Program-made: the position numbers and the translations under genes | Assembly (NCBI GenBank): GCA_022822405.1 | Contig: JAJEBT010000109.1 | Coordinates: 1 to 64,000, forward strand | DNA: 64,000 nt | Direction of reading: 5' to 3' | DNA from: Alphaproteobacteria bacterium | GTDB lineage: Bacteria > Pseudomonadota > Alphaproteobacteria > MPNO01 > UBA830 | Notes under the pieces: generated by a model | Database searches by the model: none | What the model saw: the letters and a program-made list of their open reading frames with translations, nothing else | Told to the model about the DNA's origin: nothing | Part shown: positions 46,034-54,343 of the stretch, piece after piece | Position numbering within the stretch: the first letter of the stretch is position 1 | Layout: each line of letters opens with the position of its first letter

Positions 46034-47098
46034 ATGGAGAGGAATGACGCTGTGCTTTCGAGGCACCCTCTTGCGGCGGCTCCCGTCCAGGCTCTCGTCC
46101 TCGGGGCGTGGTTTCTGTGCCTCACGGCAATCTCCGCTGCGCCCGCCGCTTCGCAGCCACGCGCCTGCACGGAGGGTGAGCGTCCGCTGAAGCTCGGCTT
46201 CTACGCCCATTTCGAGCCGGTGAGCCACAGCGCCGTCAGGGCTCCGGGCTCTGCTGGCTTCGACGACCACCGGGGTTACGAGGCCGACCTGCTGAGCGCT
46301 CTCGAAGCCATCGACAGCGCGAATCTGTCGTTCTCCCGGCGCGGGATCGCGGCTTGGGACGGTATCTGGCTGCTTCCCGCCGGGCCTCGATACGACATCG
46401 TCGGCGGCGGCATCACGATCCTCGACCCGCGCACCCGCGATGCCTCGGGAGAGACGGCAATCGTCTTCACCTCGGGCCATATCGCGTTCCGCCAATCTCT
46501 CTTGGTGCGCGCGGAGGACGCGGAGCGGCTCGTCCGGCATCGGGACCTGAGCGGCACAGACCGGGTGGGCGTGCTCGCCGGAACGACGGGAGAGGCCCGG
46601 CTGCTGGAGTTGACCGGCATCGCGGATGGGAACGGGGTGCTGGCCGCTGGTACGCGGGTGGATACGCCGGACGGCGCGGTTGTCGCGGACGGTGGTACGG
46701 ACTACCGCATCGAAGCCGCGGGCGCCTCGCCAGGGATCGCCAGTCGCCAACAACTACACCCGGCGTCGGTCGCGCTGCCCACGGTCGTGTACTACCCGGA
46801 CGATACTGAATTGATCGCCGCGCTCGCGGCCGGCCGGATCGACGCTGTCGCCAGGGGCGAAATCGGCAACCGGGCCGAAGCTCAGGCCCATAGTGAGGCC
46901 TTCGCGGTGACCGCTCTCGACAGCCGGGCCCAGACCGGCGGGTTCGCGCTGGCGGCCGAGGACGCGTCGCTCGCCTCCTGTATCGACCGACACATCGACT
47001 GGCTGACCGACGGTGGCCGGATCGGCTTCCGGGAATGGTTCGACGATCCTTCGGTGTTCATGAGGCGGGCATTGCAACCAGCGGCGGTGGAGCGGTAG
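46034..47098 (+). CDS. Orphan periplasmic solute-binding protein (family 3-like)
   Basis: A 354-residue exported protein. The signal peptide runs to about residue 40 (VQALVLGAWFLCLTAISAAP). The body has the SBP_bac_3 pattern: LKLGFYAHFEPVS, YEADLLSALEAI, YDIVGGGITILDPRTR, a hinge with VGVLAGTTGEARL and a late ALAAGRIDAVARGE. The family binds amino acids or similar small acids, or senses them. No permease or ATPase lies beside it; the next genes belong to a broken branched-chain importer. An ATG at 46034 is used, but an internal start near 46055 is possible. Confidence 0.8.
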   Translation: MERNDAVLSRHPLAAAPVQALVLGAWFLCLTAISAAPAASQPRACTEGERPLKLGFYAHFEPVSHSAVRAPGSAGFDDHRGYEADLLSALEAIDSANLSFSRRGIAAWDGIWLLPAGPRYDIVGGGITILDPRTRDASGETAIVFTSGHIAFRQSLLVRAEDAERLVRHRDLSGTDRVGVLAGTTGEARLLELTGIADGNGVLAAGTRVDTPDGAVVADGGTDYRIEAAGASPGIASRQQLHPASVALPTVVYYPDDTELIAALAAGRIDAVARGEIGNRAEAQAHSEAFAVTALDSRAQTGGFALAAEDASLASCIDRHIDWLTDGGRIGFREWFDDPSVFMRRALQPAAVER

Positions 47099-47421
47099 CC
47101 GCAGACTTGGATGGTTGCGCCCGGGTCGAGCAATCGATCCGACCAACCTGCGAGGACAGGCGACTCACGAGAGGCGTTCGTCACACCGCTTGTCCGAACA
47201 TGATCGGACAAGGCAGCAGGGGCTCTTTAAAGATGAACGGTGTTTCCGCGTCCGTCGGGGCCAACAGCGCGTCCGGAATGGACCACGCTGCGGTACCGGG
47301 GTCTGCAAGAACTCACGAATCCCAGCGTCCTCGATGTCCGCAACGGTCAGATCAACGGTCGCGCCGATGACAGGGCCGTCCGCCAGCGGGTCGAAGTCGT
47401 GAAGAAAGGCCCTCGTCATAG
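47099..47421. other. 323 bp gap; possible start of a lost gene on the minus strand
   Basis: A minus-strand frame (47419 downward) begins MTRAFLHDFDPLADGPVIGA and then loses protein-like character. It may be the N-terminus of a gene cut at the same breakpoint that truncates livH, but I cannot assign it. No other gene is visible. Confidence 0.35.
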
Positions 47422-47868
47422 GGCCAGCTCTATTCCGGAATCGTGTCCCTCACGATCATCTCCGCGCTTGCGCTCTTCCTCAAATACTCGGCCTTCGGAA
47501 ACGCGATCCGCGCGACGACCCAAAACCGCGACGCGGCCGAGCTCCTCGGCGTCAACGTCAATTTTGTGGGCCTCGTCAGCTTTGCCATCGGCATCGGGCT
47601 TGCCGGGGCGCTTGTCAGCTTTGTCTTCTCCTTCTTTCCGGCCAAGCACTGGGAGTGGATCGCGATCCTGATGTCTCTTGTCGTCCTGGGCGGCATGGGC
47701 TCCATCCTCGGAACCGTTCTTGCGGCCTTCATTCTGTCGGTGATCGCTGCCTATGTCGGCTTCTTCTTCGGCGCGACATAGTCGACATTGACCTTCTTCG
47801 TTGCACTTTTCGTCGTGCTTCTGGTGCGGCCGCAGGGCCTCTTTGGCGAGAAACCGGAGCTTGCCTGA
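47422..47868 (+). pseudogene. livH-like branched-chain amino acid permease, 5'-truncated and with a stop
   Basis: The frame starts abruptly after a stop at 47419 with GQLYSGIVSLTIISALALFL and continues AFGNAIRATTQNRDAAELLG, clear LivH C-terminal sequence. A TAG at 47779-47781 interrupts it, and the frame resumes with STLTFFVALFVVLLVRPQGL, the usual C-terminus, up to 47868. About half of the normal protein is absent. It is therefore dead by truncation plus a nonsense codon. The stop overlaps the livM-like start by one base, as in a working operon. Confidence 0.8.
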
Positions 47869-48896
47869 TGCCGGCCATTGACACCGACGACATCCTCGAA
47901 CAACACCGCGCGTACAACGAGACGCCGGCGTGGCGGCGGACAAGACCCGTGTCGTGTGGTTTCCGATTGCGATCATGGCGGCCCTGCTGGCGCTACCCGC
48001 GCTGCAGTTTGTCGGCAACTACAATTACCTTATCCACCTGGTCCTCTTCACGGCTTCCTACGTGGTGATGGCCTCGGGCTGGAACGTGCTTGGCGGGTTT
48101 GCTGGCTACATCTCGCTGGGTCACAACGTGTTCTTTGCGGTCGGCGGTTACTTCGCGGGTATGGCCTTTGCCCGGCTCGAGATATCCACGATCATCCTCG
48201 CGCCGGTTGCAGGGCTAGTCGCCGGCGCGCTCGGCTATCTCATCGGCCTGATTGCACTCCGCGTGCGAGGACCGTCATTCATCATCTCTTCACTGGCGCT
48301 GGTCAAGATCTTTCGGATACTCTTCGAAAACTGGGAGTTCGTGGGTGGTGCCGCCGGTGTGGCGCTGAAGGCAAACAGCCTGCCGGTGGAATAGGCGAAG
48401 CTGCCCTACTACTATGCATTCATCGTGATGGCAGCCTTCGCGGTCTGGGCCTCGTACCGGATCAAGCACTCGAAGTTCGGGCTGGGACTGAGGGCAATCT
48501 CGAAAGACGAGATCAAGAGCGAGAGCGCTGGCATCGACACGCGGTTCTACAAAGTCATGGTCTTCGATCTCGGCTTTTTTCGTGGGCATGGCAGGCGCTG
48601 TCTGGGGCGAGTACCTCACCTACATTCGGCCGAACATCTTCCTGGTCATTCTTGTCAACGTGAACATGGTCCTGATGTGCATCTTGGGTAGAAAAGGGAC
48701 GATCGCGGGCCCAGTGATTGGCTCGGTTCTGATCGTTGCCTTCAACGAGTTCTTTGTGGCAACCCTTGGCGCTTCCGAAATCAACATCTTGGCCACCGGC
48801 CTGATCATGATGCTCTGCCTGATGTTCTTTCCGCTCGGCATCGTCGGCATGCTCGCAAGGCATCGGAAGCTTCCACAAATATTGAACTGGGACTGA
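47868..48896 (+). pseudogene. livM-like branched-chain amino acid permease with three lesions
   Basis: The ATG at 47868 gives AIDTDDILEQHRAYNETPAW and then loses frame near 47940. The permease continues one frame over with FVGNYNYLIHLVLFTASYVV and GWNVLGGFAGYISLGHNVFF. A TAG at 48392 cuts it, the same frame resumes with KLPYYYAFIVMAAFAVWASY, and a second frameshift near 48566 moves to MAGAVWGEYLTYIRPNIF, ending at 48896. All parts of a normal 340-residue LivM are present in order, so decay is recent, or the sequence has errors. Confidence 0.8.
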
Positions 48897-48897
48897 A

Positions 48898-49683
48898 ATG
48901 GTCGGGTTCGTCCTGTACAACGCACCGCAATCGACCTGCAGCCAGCGTGTAAGGTACGCCTTGCACGCGAAGGCATTGCCGTTTGAGGAGCGCAAGCTTG
49001 ATCTGTTCTCGGGCGATCAGCTGAAGCCGGAATATCTCGCGATAAATCCCAATGGCGTGGTGCCTGCGCTGGTTCACGACGGCGTGCCTGTGATCGACAG
49101 CGCGGTGATCCTCGAATACCTTGAAGACGTCTTTCCGGACGTTGCACCGATGCGCCCCAGGGATCCCATGGATGTTGCGCGGCTTAGAGCCATGATGCGC
49201 TTTGTCGACGAAATTCCGACGCCTGCGGTGCGTGTCCCGTCGTACAATCTCGCGTTCCTGCCGCACTTTCAGTCGATGTCTGACGAGGAGTTCCAGGCGC
49301 TGTGCGACAGCAAGCCGTTGCGTCGCGAGTTCTTGATGCGCATGGGGAGGACCGGTTTTCCGGAAGCGGACATGGATGAGGCACTGGGGCGACTTCGCCG
49401 AGGAGTAGAGCGGTTGGGGCAATGGCTGGATGGGAGCTGCGGGCCTTGGATCATGGGCGATCGGATCAGCTTGGCAGACATCGCCATCATGCCGGTGATC
49501 GTCCGGATGGATGACATCAATCTCGGATCGAGCTGGGATGACATTCCAGCCGTTGCGGCATGGCTGGACCGGATCAAGGGGACCGAGCCATTCGGCAAGA
49601 CATACTATCCCGGCTCGCTGCTCACCGAAAAGTACCCGCATTTGACCGAACTTGCCCGCACGAAGGCCGACAAGGTCACGTAG
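48898..49683 (+). CDS. Glutathione S-transferase family protein
   Basis: A 261-residue GST starting one base after the stop of the livM relict. The N-terminal domain has STCSQRVRYALHAKALPFEE (a likely catalytic Ser/Cys region), NPNGVVPALVHDG and the ESA-type contact IDSAVILEYLEDVFP. The helical domain has ISLADIAIMPVIVRMDDI. The long N-to-C linker and size suggest a dehalogenase, isomerase or beta-etherase type GST more than a detoxifying one. It begins the downstream catabolic cluster on the same strand. Confidence 0.9.
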   Translation: MVGFVLYNAPQSTCSQRVRYALHAKALPFEERKLDLFSGDQLKPEYLAINPNGVVPALVHDGVPVIDSAVILEYLEDVFPDVAPMRPRDPMDVARLRAMMRFVDEIPTPAVRVPSYNLAFLPHFQSMSDEEFQALCDSKPLRREFLMRMGRTGFPEADMDEALGRLRRGVERLGQWLDGSCGPWIMGDRISLADIAIMPVIVRMDDINLGSSWDDIPAVAAWLDRIKGTEPFGKTYYPGSLLTEKYPHLTELARTKADKVT

Positions 49684-49770
49684 GATGCAAATGCATGGCT
49701 TCATGCTAGCCGCCGTAAAGGTCGGTGCAATAGCCACCGTCCGGCCCCCCATGAACGCGATCATTGCGCG

Positions 49771-50850
49771 GTGAATGTCGGTCGTGACGAGATGGATCCG
49801 CGCATCGCCGCGGCCGCAGCGCATTGGTCGCACCGGATGGTGGCGAACGGCGTTCCGCTTGCCGATTTCCAGGACGTGACTGGATCGATCTCGCACTGGG
49901 ACGAATGGTGTCCGGCTTGGGTCGCGCCCGGAAAAGTCCATGATGGCCTTGGGGCAGCAGCCGAAGCCGAAGGGCGGCCGCGCAGTGCGGGCGAGCATTT
50001 CGGCGCCGCTGCAGTATGCTATCATTTCGGCAAGTTTCTTTTCGTTCACGATCCGGACCGGATGCGGGAGGCGCACGACCTTGCGATCGCGGCCTATGGC
50101 CGGGCTCTGCCGAACATGGATCCACCCGGCGAGCGGGTGGCAAAGCCGTACGAGGATACCAGGCTGGCCGGTGTCCTCCGCAAGCCGCGGGACGTGGAAA
50201 GGCCTCCCGTCGTCGTCATGTGCATGGGACTCGACAGCGCGAAGGAGGAGATGCGCACGAACGGGACCGTGTTTCTCGATCGGGGCATTGCAACGCTGGC
50301 ATTCGACGGCCCGGGACAGGGCGAAGCGGAATACGCACTCCCGATTCGACCTGACTGCGAGGCGCCGGTCTCTTCGATCATTGACTGGCTTGAAGAGAGG
50401 ACCGATGTCGACGCAAAGCGTGTCGGGCTCGGGGGCGTTAGCCTTGGTGGCTACTATGCGCCCCGTGCCGCGGCCTTCGAAAGGCGCGTGCGGGCCTGCA
50501 TCGCGCTGACCGGACCCTCCGATTTCTCCGTAGCTTTCATGCACACACCCGATCTGACTCGTGCGGCCTTCATCGCCCGCAGCCATTCATCGGATGAGCA
50601 TGCGGCCGCAGACGTAGCGCGGCAGATGAGTCTCGTTGAAGTCGCGCATCAGATCGAGTGCCCGGCCTACAATGTTGGCGGCACTCTGGATCGTGTGATC
50701 CAGCCGGATCATGCTGAAAGACTGGCCGATGCGGTGTCCGGTCCCGCGGTGCTGAACATGATCGAGGATGGCACGCATGTGGTCAACAATCGCTCCTACA
50801 GGTATCGCCCATCATCAGCGGACTGGATGGCAAGGGAACTGCATGCCTGA
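49771..50850 (+). CDS. Alpha/beta hydrolase (2,6-dihydroxypseudooxynicotine hydrolase-like)
   Basis: A 359-residue serine hydrolase with a large N-terminal helical cap and a C-terminal alpha/beta core. The nucleophile elbow is VGLGGVSLGGYYAPRAAAF (Ser near residue 225), with an oxyanion-side VVMCMGLDSAKEEM and DGPGQGEAEY. A late Asp (GGTLDRVIQPDH) and His (EDGTHVV) complete the triad. This cap/core arrangement is that of DHPH-type C-C bond hydrolases and esterases. The GTG at 49771 is used; the ATG at 49792 is equally possible. It lies in the M24/E1/E2-like cluster. Confidence 0.88.
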   Translation: MNVGRDEMDPRIAAAAAHWSHRMVANGVPLADFQDVTGSISHWDEWCPAWVAPGKVHDGLGAAAEAEGRPRSAGEHFGAAAVCYHFGKFLFVHDPDRMREAHDLAIAAYGRALPNMDPPGERVAKPYEDTRLAGVLRKPRDVERPPVVVMCMGLDSAKEEMRTNGTVFLDRGIATLAFDGPGQGEAEYALPIRPDCEAPVSSIIDWLEERTDVDAKRVGLGGVSLGGYYAPRAAAFERRVRACIALTGPSDFSVAFMHTPDLTRAAFIARSHSSDEHAAADVARQMSLVEVAHQIECPAYNVGGTLDRVIQPDHAERLADAVSGPAVLNMIEDGTHVVNNRSYRYRPSSADWMARELHA

Positions 50851-50980
50851 AAGAGGTCGAAGAATATCCGAAGTGGACGAGAATTGTGCAGAGCTAGGCT
50901 GGTGTTTGGGATAGGTTGGCGCCAGCAGAAAACCAGAACGCAAGCGGTCCGTAGGGGTCGCCTCAAGAGAGGATTCTGAC

Positions 50981-52288
50981 ATGAACGTACACAACACAGC
51001 ACTGACCCCCAACATCCTGTCTCCCCAGGATCTGCAACCGAACTGGAACTGGGAGGGTCGCTTGCCGGCCTGGGGCCACACGTCTGTCGATTTCGAGCGC
51101 CGCGTCGATCACGATCGTCTGCGTCGATATCGTCTGAGCCGAACCCGCGAGGCGCTGAAGGCATCTGAATGCGGGACGCTCCTGCTCTTTGACGTCAACA
51201 ACATACGCTACGTTTCGGGCACCAAGATTGGCGAATGGGAACGGGACAAGATGTGCCGCTTCGCGCTTCTGACCGGCGACGACTCGCCTTATGTCTGGGA
51301 TTTCGGCTCTGCCGCGGTGCACCATAGAAAGTACGCCGACTGGCTCGAGCCGGACCATTGTCGCGCGGGCGTAGTCGGCATGCGCGGGACCATCCCGCCG
51401 TCCTTCGGGCTGATGAAGCACTATGCCGAGGAAATCGCCGGCCTCATCCGCGATGCCGGCATGGCCGACATGCCCGTTGGCGTCGACTATGCCGAAACGG
51501 CGATGTTCCACGCGCTGCAGGAAGCCGGACTCAGGATTGTTGATGGCCAGCAAGTTATGCTGAGCGCGCGCGAAATCAAGAACTGGGACGAGATCCAACT
51601 CTTGACCCAAGCCGCCAGCATGGTCGATGGCGTTTACCACATGATCTACGAGGAACTGAAACCGGGTGTTCGTGAAAACGACATCGTGGCACTGTCCAAC
51701 AAGATGCTCTACGAGATGGGTTCGGACGATGTCGAAGCGATCAACGCCATCAGCGGCGAACGCTGCAACCCGCACCCGCACAACTTCACCGACCGGTACT
51801 TTCGCCCCGGCGACCAGGCGTTCTTTGACATCCTGCAATCCTACCAGGGATATCGGACCTGCTACTACCGGACATTCAACATCGGCAGGGCAACGTCTGT
51901 CCAGCATGACGCTTACGAGAAGGCACGCGAATGGCTCGATCTTGCGATCGACGCGATCAAGCCGGGCGTAACCACTGACAAGGTGGCGAAACTCTGGCCG
52001 GCGGCGCAGGACTACGGCTTTCCTGACGAGCTTTCGGCATTCGGCTTGCAGTTCGGTCACGGGTTAGGTCTCGCCCTGCACGAGCGCCCGATCATTTCCC
52101 GCGCGGTCAGTCTGGACAATCCAATGGAAATCCGGACTGGCATGGTGTTCGCGCTGGAGACCTACTGTCCTGCGGCAGACGGTTTTTCCGCAGCCCGGAT
52201 CGAGGAGGAAGTCGTTGTCACGGACACGGGCTGCGAAGTGATCTCGCTCTTCCCGGCTGAAACACTGCCAATTTCCAATCGCTATTGA
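50981..52288 (+). CDS. M24-family 'pita-bread' enzyme with atypical metal site
   Basis: A 435-residue two-domain protein. The N-terminal creatinase-like domain has FDVNNIRYVSGTKIGEWERD, and the C-terminal M24 fold holds the metal site. Ligands by pattern are Asp283 (in FFDILQS), His360 (FGHGLGLALHERP), Glu393 (VFALETY) and Glu408 (RIEEEVVVTD). The second Asp, 11 residues after the first, is Cys294 (GYRTCYYRTF). M24 proteins include aminopeptidase P, creatinase and the DMSP lyase DddP; the changed ligand argues against an ordinary aminopeptidase. AGAGAGG lies before the ATG. E1 genes follow 40 bp later. Confidence 0.85.
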   Translation: MNVHNTALTPNILSPQDLQPNWNWEGRLPAWGHTSVDFERRVDHDRLRRYRLSRTREALKASECGTLLLFDVNNIRYVSGTKIGEWERDKMCRFALLTGDDSPYVWDFGSAAVHHRKYADWLEPDHCRAGVVGMRGTIPPSFGLMKHYAEEIAGLIRDAGMADMPVGVDYAETAMFHALQEAGLRIVDGQQVMLSAREIKNWDEIQLLTQAASMVDGVYHMIYEELKPGVRENDIVALSNKMLYEMGSDDVEAINAISGERCNPHPHNFTDRYFRPGDQAFFDILQSYQGYRTCYYRTFNIGRATSVQHDAYEKAREWLDLAIDAIKPGVTTDKVAKLWPAAQDYGFPDELSAFGLQFGHGLGLALHERPIISRAVSLDNPMEIRTGMVFALETYCPAADGFSAARIEEEVVVTDTGCEVISLFPAETLPISNRY

Positions 52289-52328
52289 TCGCCTTGGGCC
52301 TACGGCCCGGAAATCGAAGGATCCGCGG

Positions 52329-53348
52329 ATGCCACCCGACAAGCAGACGAATGCCGAGGCCTACATTCGGATGTACCGCCAAATGGTGAAAATCCGAGCG
52401 TTCGAAGACAACGCCAACCAGCTGTACCTCAATGCCAAGATGCCTGGGTTGACCCACATGTACTCCGGTCAAGAGGCGGTGGCGGTGGGCATTTGCGAGG
52501 CGTTGACCGATGATGACCGCATCACCTCAACCCATCGCGGCCACGGCCATTGCTTGGCCAAGGGTGCCGAGCTCAAGCTGATGTTCTGCGAACTTTTGGG
52601 CAAGGAAGAGGGCTATTGTCGAGGCAAGGGCGGCTCCATGCACATTGCCGACCAAGCCCATGGCAACCTGGGCGCCAACGCAATTGTTGGCGGTTCGGCC
52701 GGAATTGCCACCGGCGCGGCTCTTTCCGCCAAGCGATTGGGCAGGAACTACGTGACAGTCTGCTTCTTCGGTGACGGCGCAACCGCCCAAGGTCTCTGGT
52801 ACGAGGTCATGAACATGGCGGCGCTCTGGAAACTGCCCGTCATCTATGCCTGCGAAAACAACGGGTATTCCCAATACACGTCGACGGACGAGGTTGTTGC
52901 CGGCTCGCTGACGGCACGGGCGGAGGCATTCGGGATCGAGGCGCATCAAATCGACGGCCAGGACGTGCTGGCTGTCAACAAGCGTGCAACGGAACTGGCC
53001 GAACGTTGCCGCAGGGGCGAGGGCCCATTCTTCATGGAACTCGAAACCTATCGCTATCACGGGCATCATGTGGGCGACATCAATCGCGACTACTACCGCT
53101 CGAAGGAGGAAGAGGCTCGCTGGAAGGCCGATCGCGACCCGATCATCAACTTTGGCAAGTGGCTTCAGTCTGAGGGCGTCGCCACCAAGGACGAACTGGC
53201 CGTAATCGACAGCGAGATTGGCGGCGAGGCGGCGGCGGCGGTGGAATATGCGCTCGCTGCGCCCTATCCCGATGCAAACGAGGTCGACATGCACGTCTTC
53301 AAGGGCGTCGAGCATGCCCTGCCCTACATGTCCGGAGCGCGTCAATGA
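52329..53348 (+). CDS. Thiamine-diphosphate-dependent dehydrogenase E1 alpha subunit
   Basis: A 339-residue E1 alpha of the 2-oxoacid/acetoin dehydrogenase type. The ThDP motif begins GDGATAQG at residue 148 and ends about 30 residues later at ENNGYSQYT. GKGGSMHIADQAHGNLGAN and ATELAERCRRGEGPFFME are family segments, and a phosphorylation-loop-like RYHGHHVGD is present. It overlaps the beta-subunit gene by four bases. The substrate is a 2-oxo or acyloin compound; size and sequence resemble acetoin/pyruvate enzymes. AAGGA precedes the ATG. Confidence 0.93.
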   Translation: MPPDKQTNAEAYIRMYRQMVKIRAFEDNANQLYLNAKMPGLTHMYSGQEAVAVGICEALTDDDRITSTHRGHGHCLAKGAELKLMFCELLGKEEGYCRGKGGSMHIADQAHGNLGANAIVGGSAGIATGAALSAKRLGRNYVTVCFFGDGATAQGLWYEVMNMAALWKLPVIYACENNGYSQYTSTDEVVAGSLTARAEAFGIEAHQIDGQDVLAVNKRATELAERCRRGEGPFFMELETYRYHGHHVGDINRDYYRSKEEEARWKADRDPIINFGKWLQSEGVATKDELAVIDSEIGGEAAAAVEYALAAPYPDANEVDMHVFKGVEHALPYMSGARQ

Positions 53349-54343
53349 CCCGCGACATCACCCTGTCGCAAGCCGTGAAAGAGGCAATCACCGAAGAGAT
53401 GCGGCGCGACGAGACCGTGATCCTGATTGGCGAGGACGTGGCCGAGGCGGGTACGCCTTTCAAGATCCTTTCCGGTCTCGTGGATGAATTCGGCACTGAC
53501 CGCGTCATCGATACGCCTATCGCCGAGCCTGGTTTCATGGGCATTGCCGTTGGTGCGGCGATGACAGGGCTGCGCCCGATCGTTGACCTGATGTTTGGCG
53601 ACTTTCTCTACTTGGTCATGGACCAGCTTTGCAATCAAGCCGCGAAGACCCACTACATGTCAGGGGGCAAGTTGAACGTGCCGCTTGTGTTGCGAACCAA
53701 CCTTGGGGCCACCCGGCGTTCGGCCGCACAGCATTCGCAGTCGCTTCACGCATTGGTGGCGCACATCCCCGGTCTCAAGGTGGCCATGCCGTCCTCGGCC
53801 TACGAGGCAAAGGGCCTGCTGAAGGCCGCGATCCGCGACGATAATCCGGTCGTGATATTCGAGGACAAGCTGATGTACCAGGACAAGGCTCCGGTGCCAG
53901 AGGAGGAGTACCTGCTTCCCCTTGGCGAGGCGGCGATCCTCCGCGAGGGGCCTGAAATCACCTTGATCGGCACGTCGTCAATGAGGCAGGTCTGCGAAAG
54001 GGCTGCCGAGATCCTGGAAGCCGACGGCATTGGCGCGGAAGTGGTCGATCCGCGGACCCTTGTGCCATTGGACGAAGGGACAATTCTTGGATCGGTTCGC
54101 AAGACCTCGCGCGCAATCGTAGTTGACGAGGGGCATCAGAACTTCGGGGTCACGGCAGAAATCGCCGCACGCATTTCCGAGAAGGCGTTCTATCATCTTG
54201 ATGCACCGGTGATCCGGATGGGCGCGATGGACGTGCCGGTGCCGTTCAGCCCGGTGCTCGAGGATCTGACCGTGCCGACGCCCGAGGGCGTGGCCGCCAA
54301 TGCCCGTGCACTCGTCAGGGGGGTCCTGGTGCATGCCCCATGA
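53345..54343 (+). CDS. Thiamine-diphosphate-dependent dehydrogenase E1 beta subunit
   Basis: A 332-residue E1 beta. It shows ETVILIGEDVAEAGTPFKIL, IAEPGFMGIAVGAAMTGLRP, the AAKTHYMSGGKLNVPLVLRT loop and AQHSQSLHALVAHIPGLKVA. The C-terminal transketolase-like domain has VVDPRTLVPLDEGTILGSVR. It is fused to the alpha gene by a 4-base overlap and to the lipoyl protein by an 11-base overlap. All three are thus expected to be made in step. Confidence 0.93.
   Translation: MTRDITLSQAVKEAITEEMRRDETVILIGEDVAEAGTPFKILSGLVDEFGTDRVIDTPIAEPGFMGIAVGAAMTGLRPIVDLMFGDFLYLVMDQLCNQAAKTHYMSGGKLNVPLVLRTNLGATRRSAAQHSQSLHALVAHIPGLKVAMPSSAYEAKGLLKAAIRDDNPVVIFEDKLMYQDKAPVPEEEYLLPLGEAAILREGPEITLIGTSSMRQVCERAAEILEADGIGAEVVDPRTLVPLDEGTILGSVRKTSRAIVVDEGHQNFGVTAEIAARISEKAFYHLDAPVIRMGAMDVPVPFSPVLEDLTVPTPEGVAANARALVRGVLVHAP

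Noticed and set aside
47165-47419. Minus-strand frame beginning MTRAFLHDFDPLADG, possibly a dioxygenase N-terminus
   Set aside because: The similarity is vague and it loses protein character after about 40 codons.
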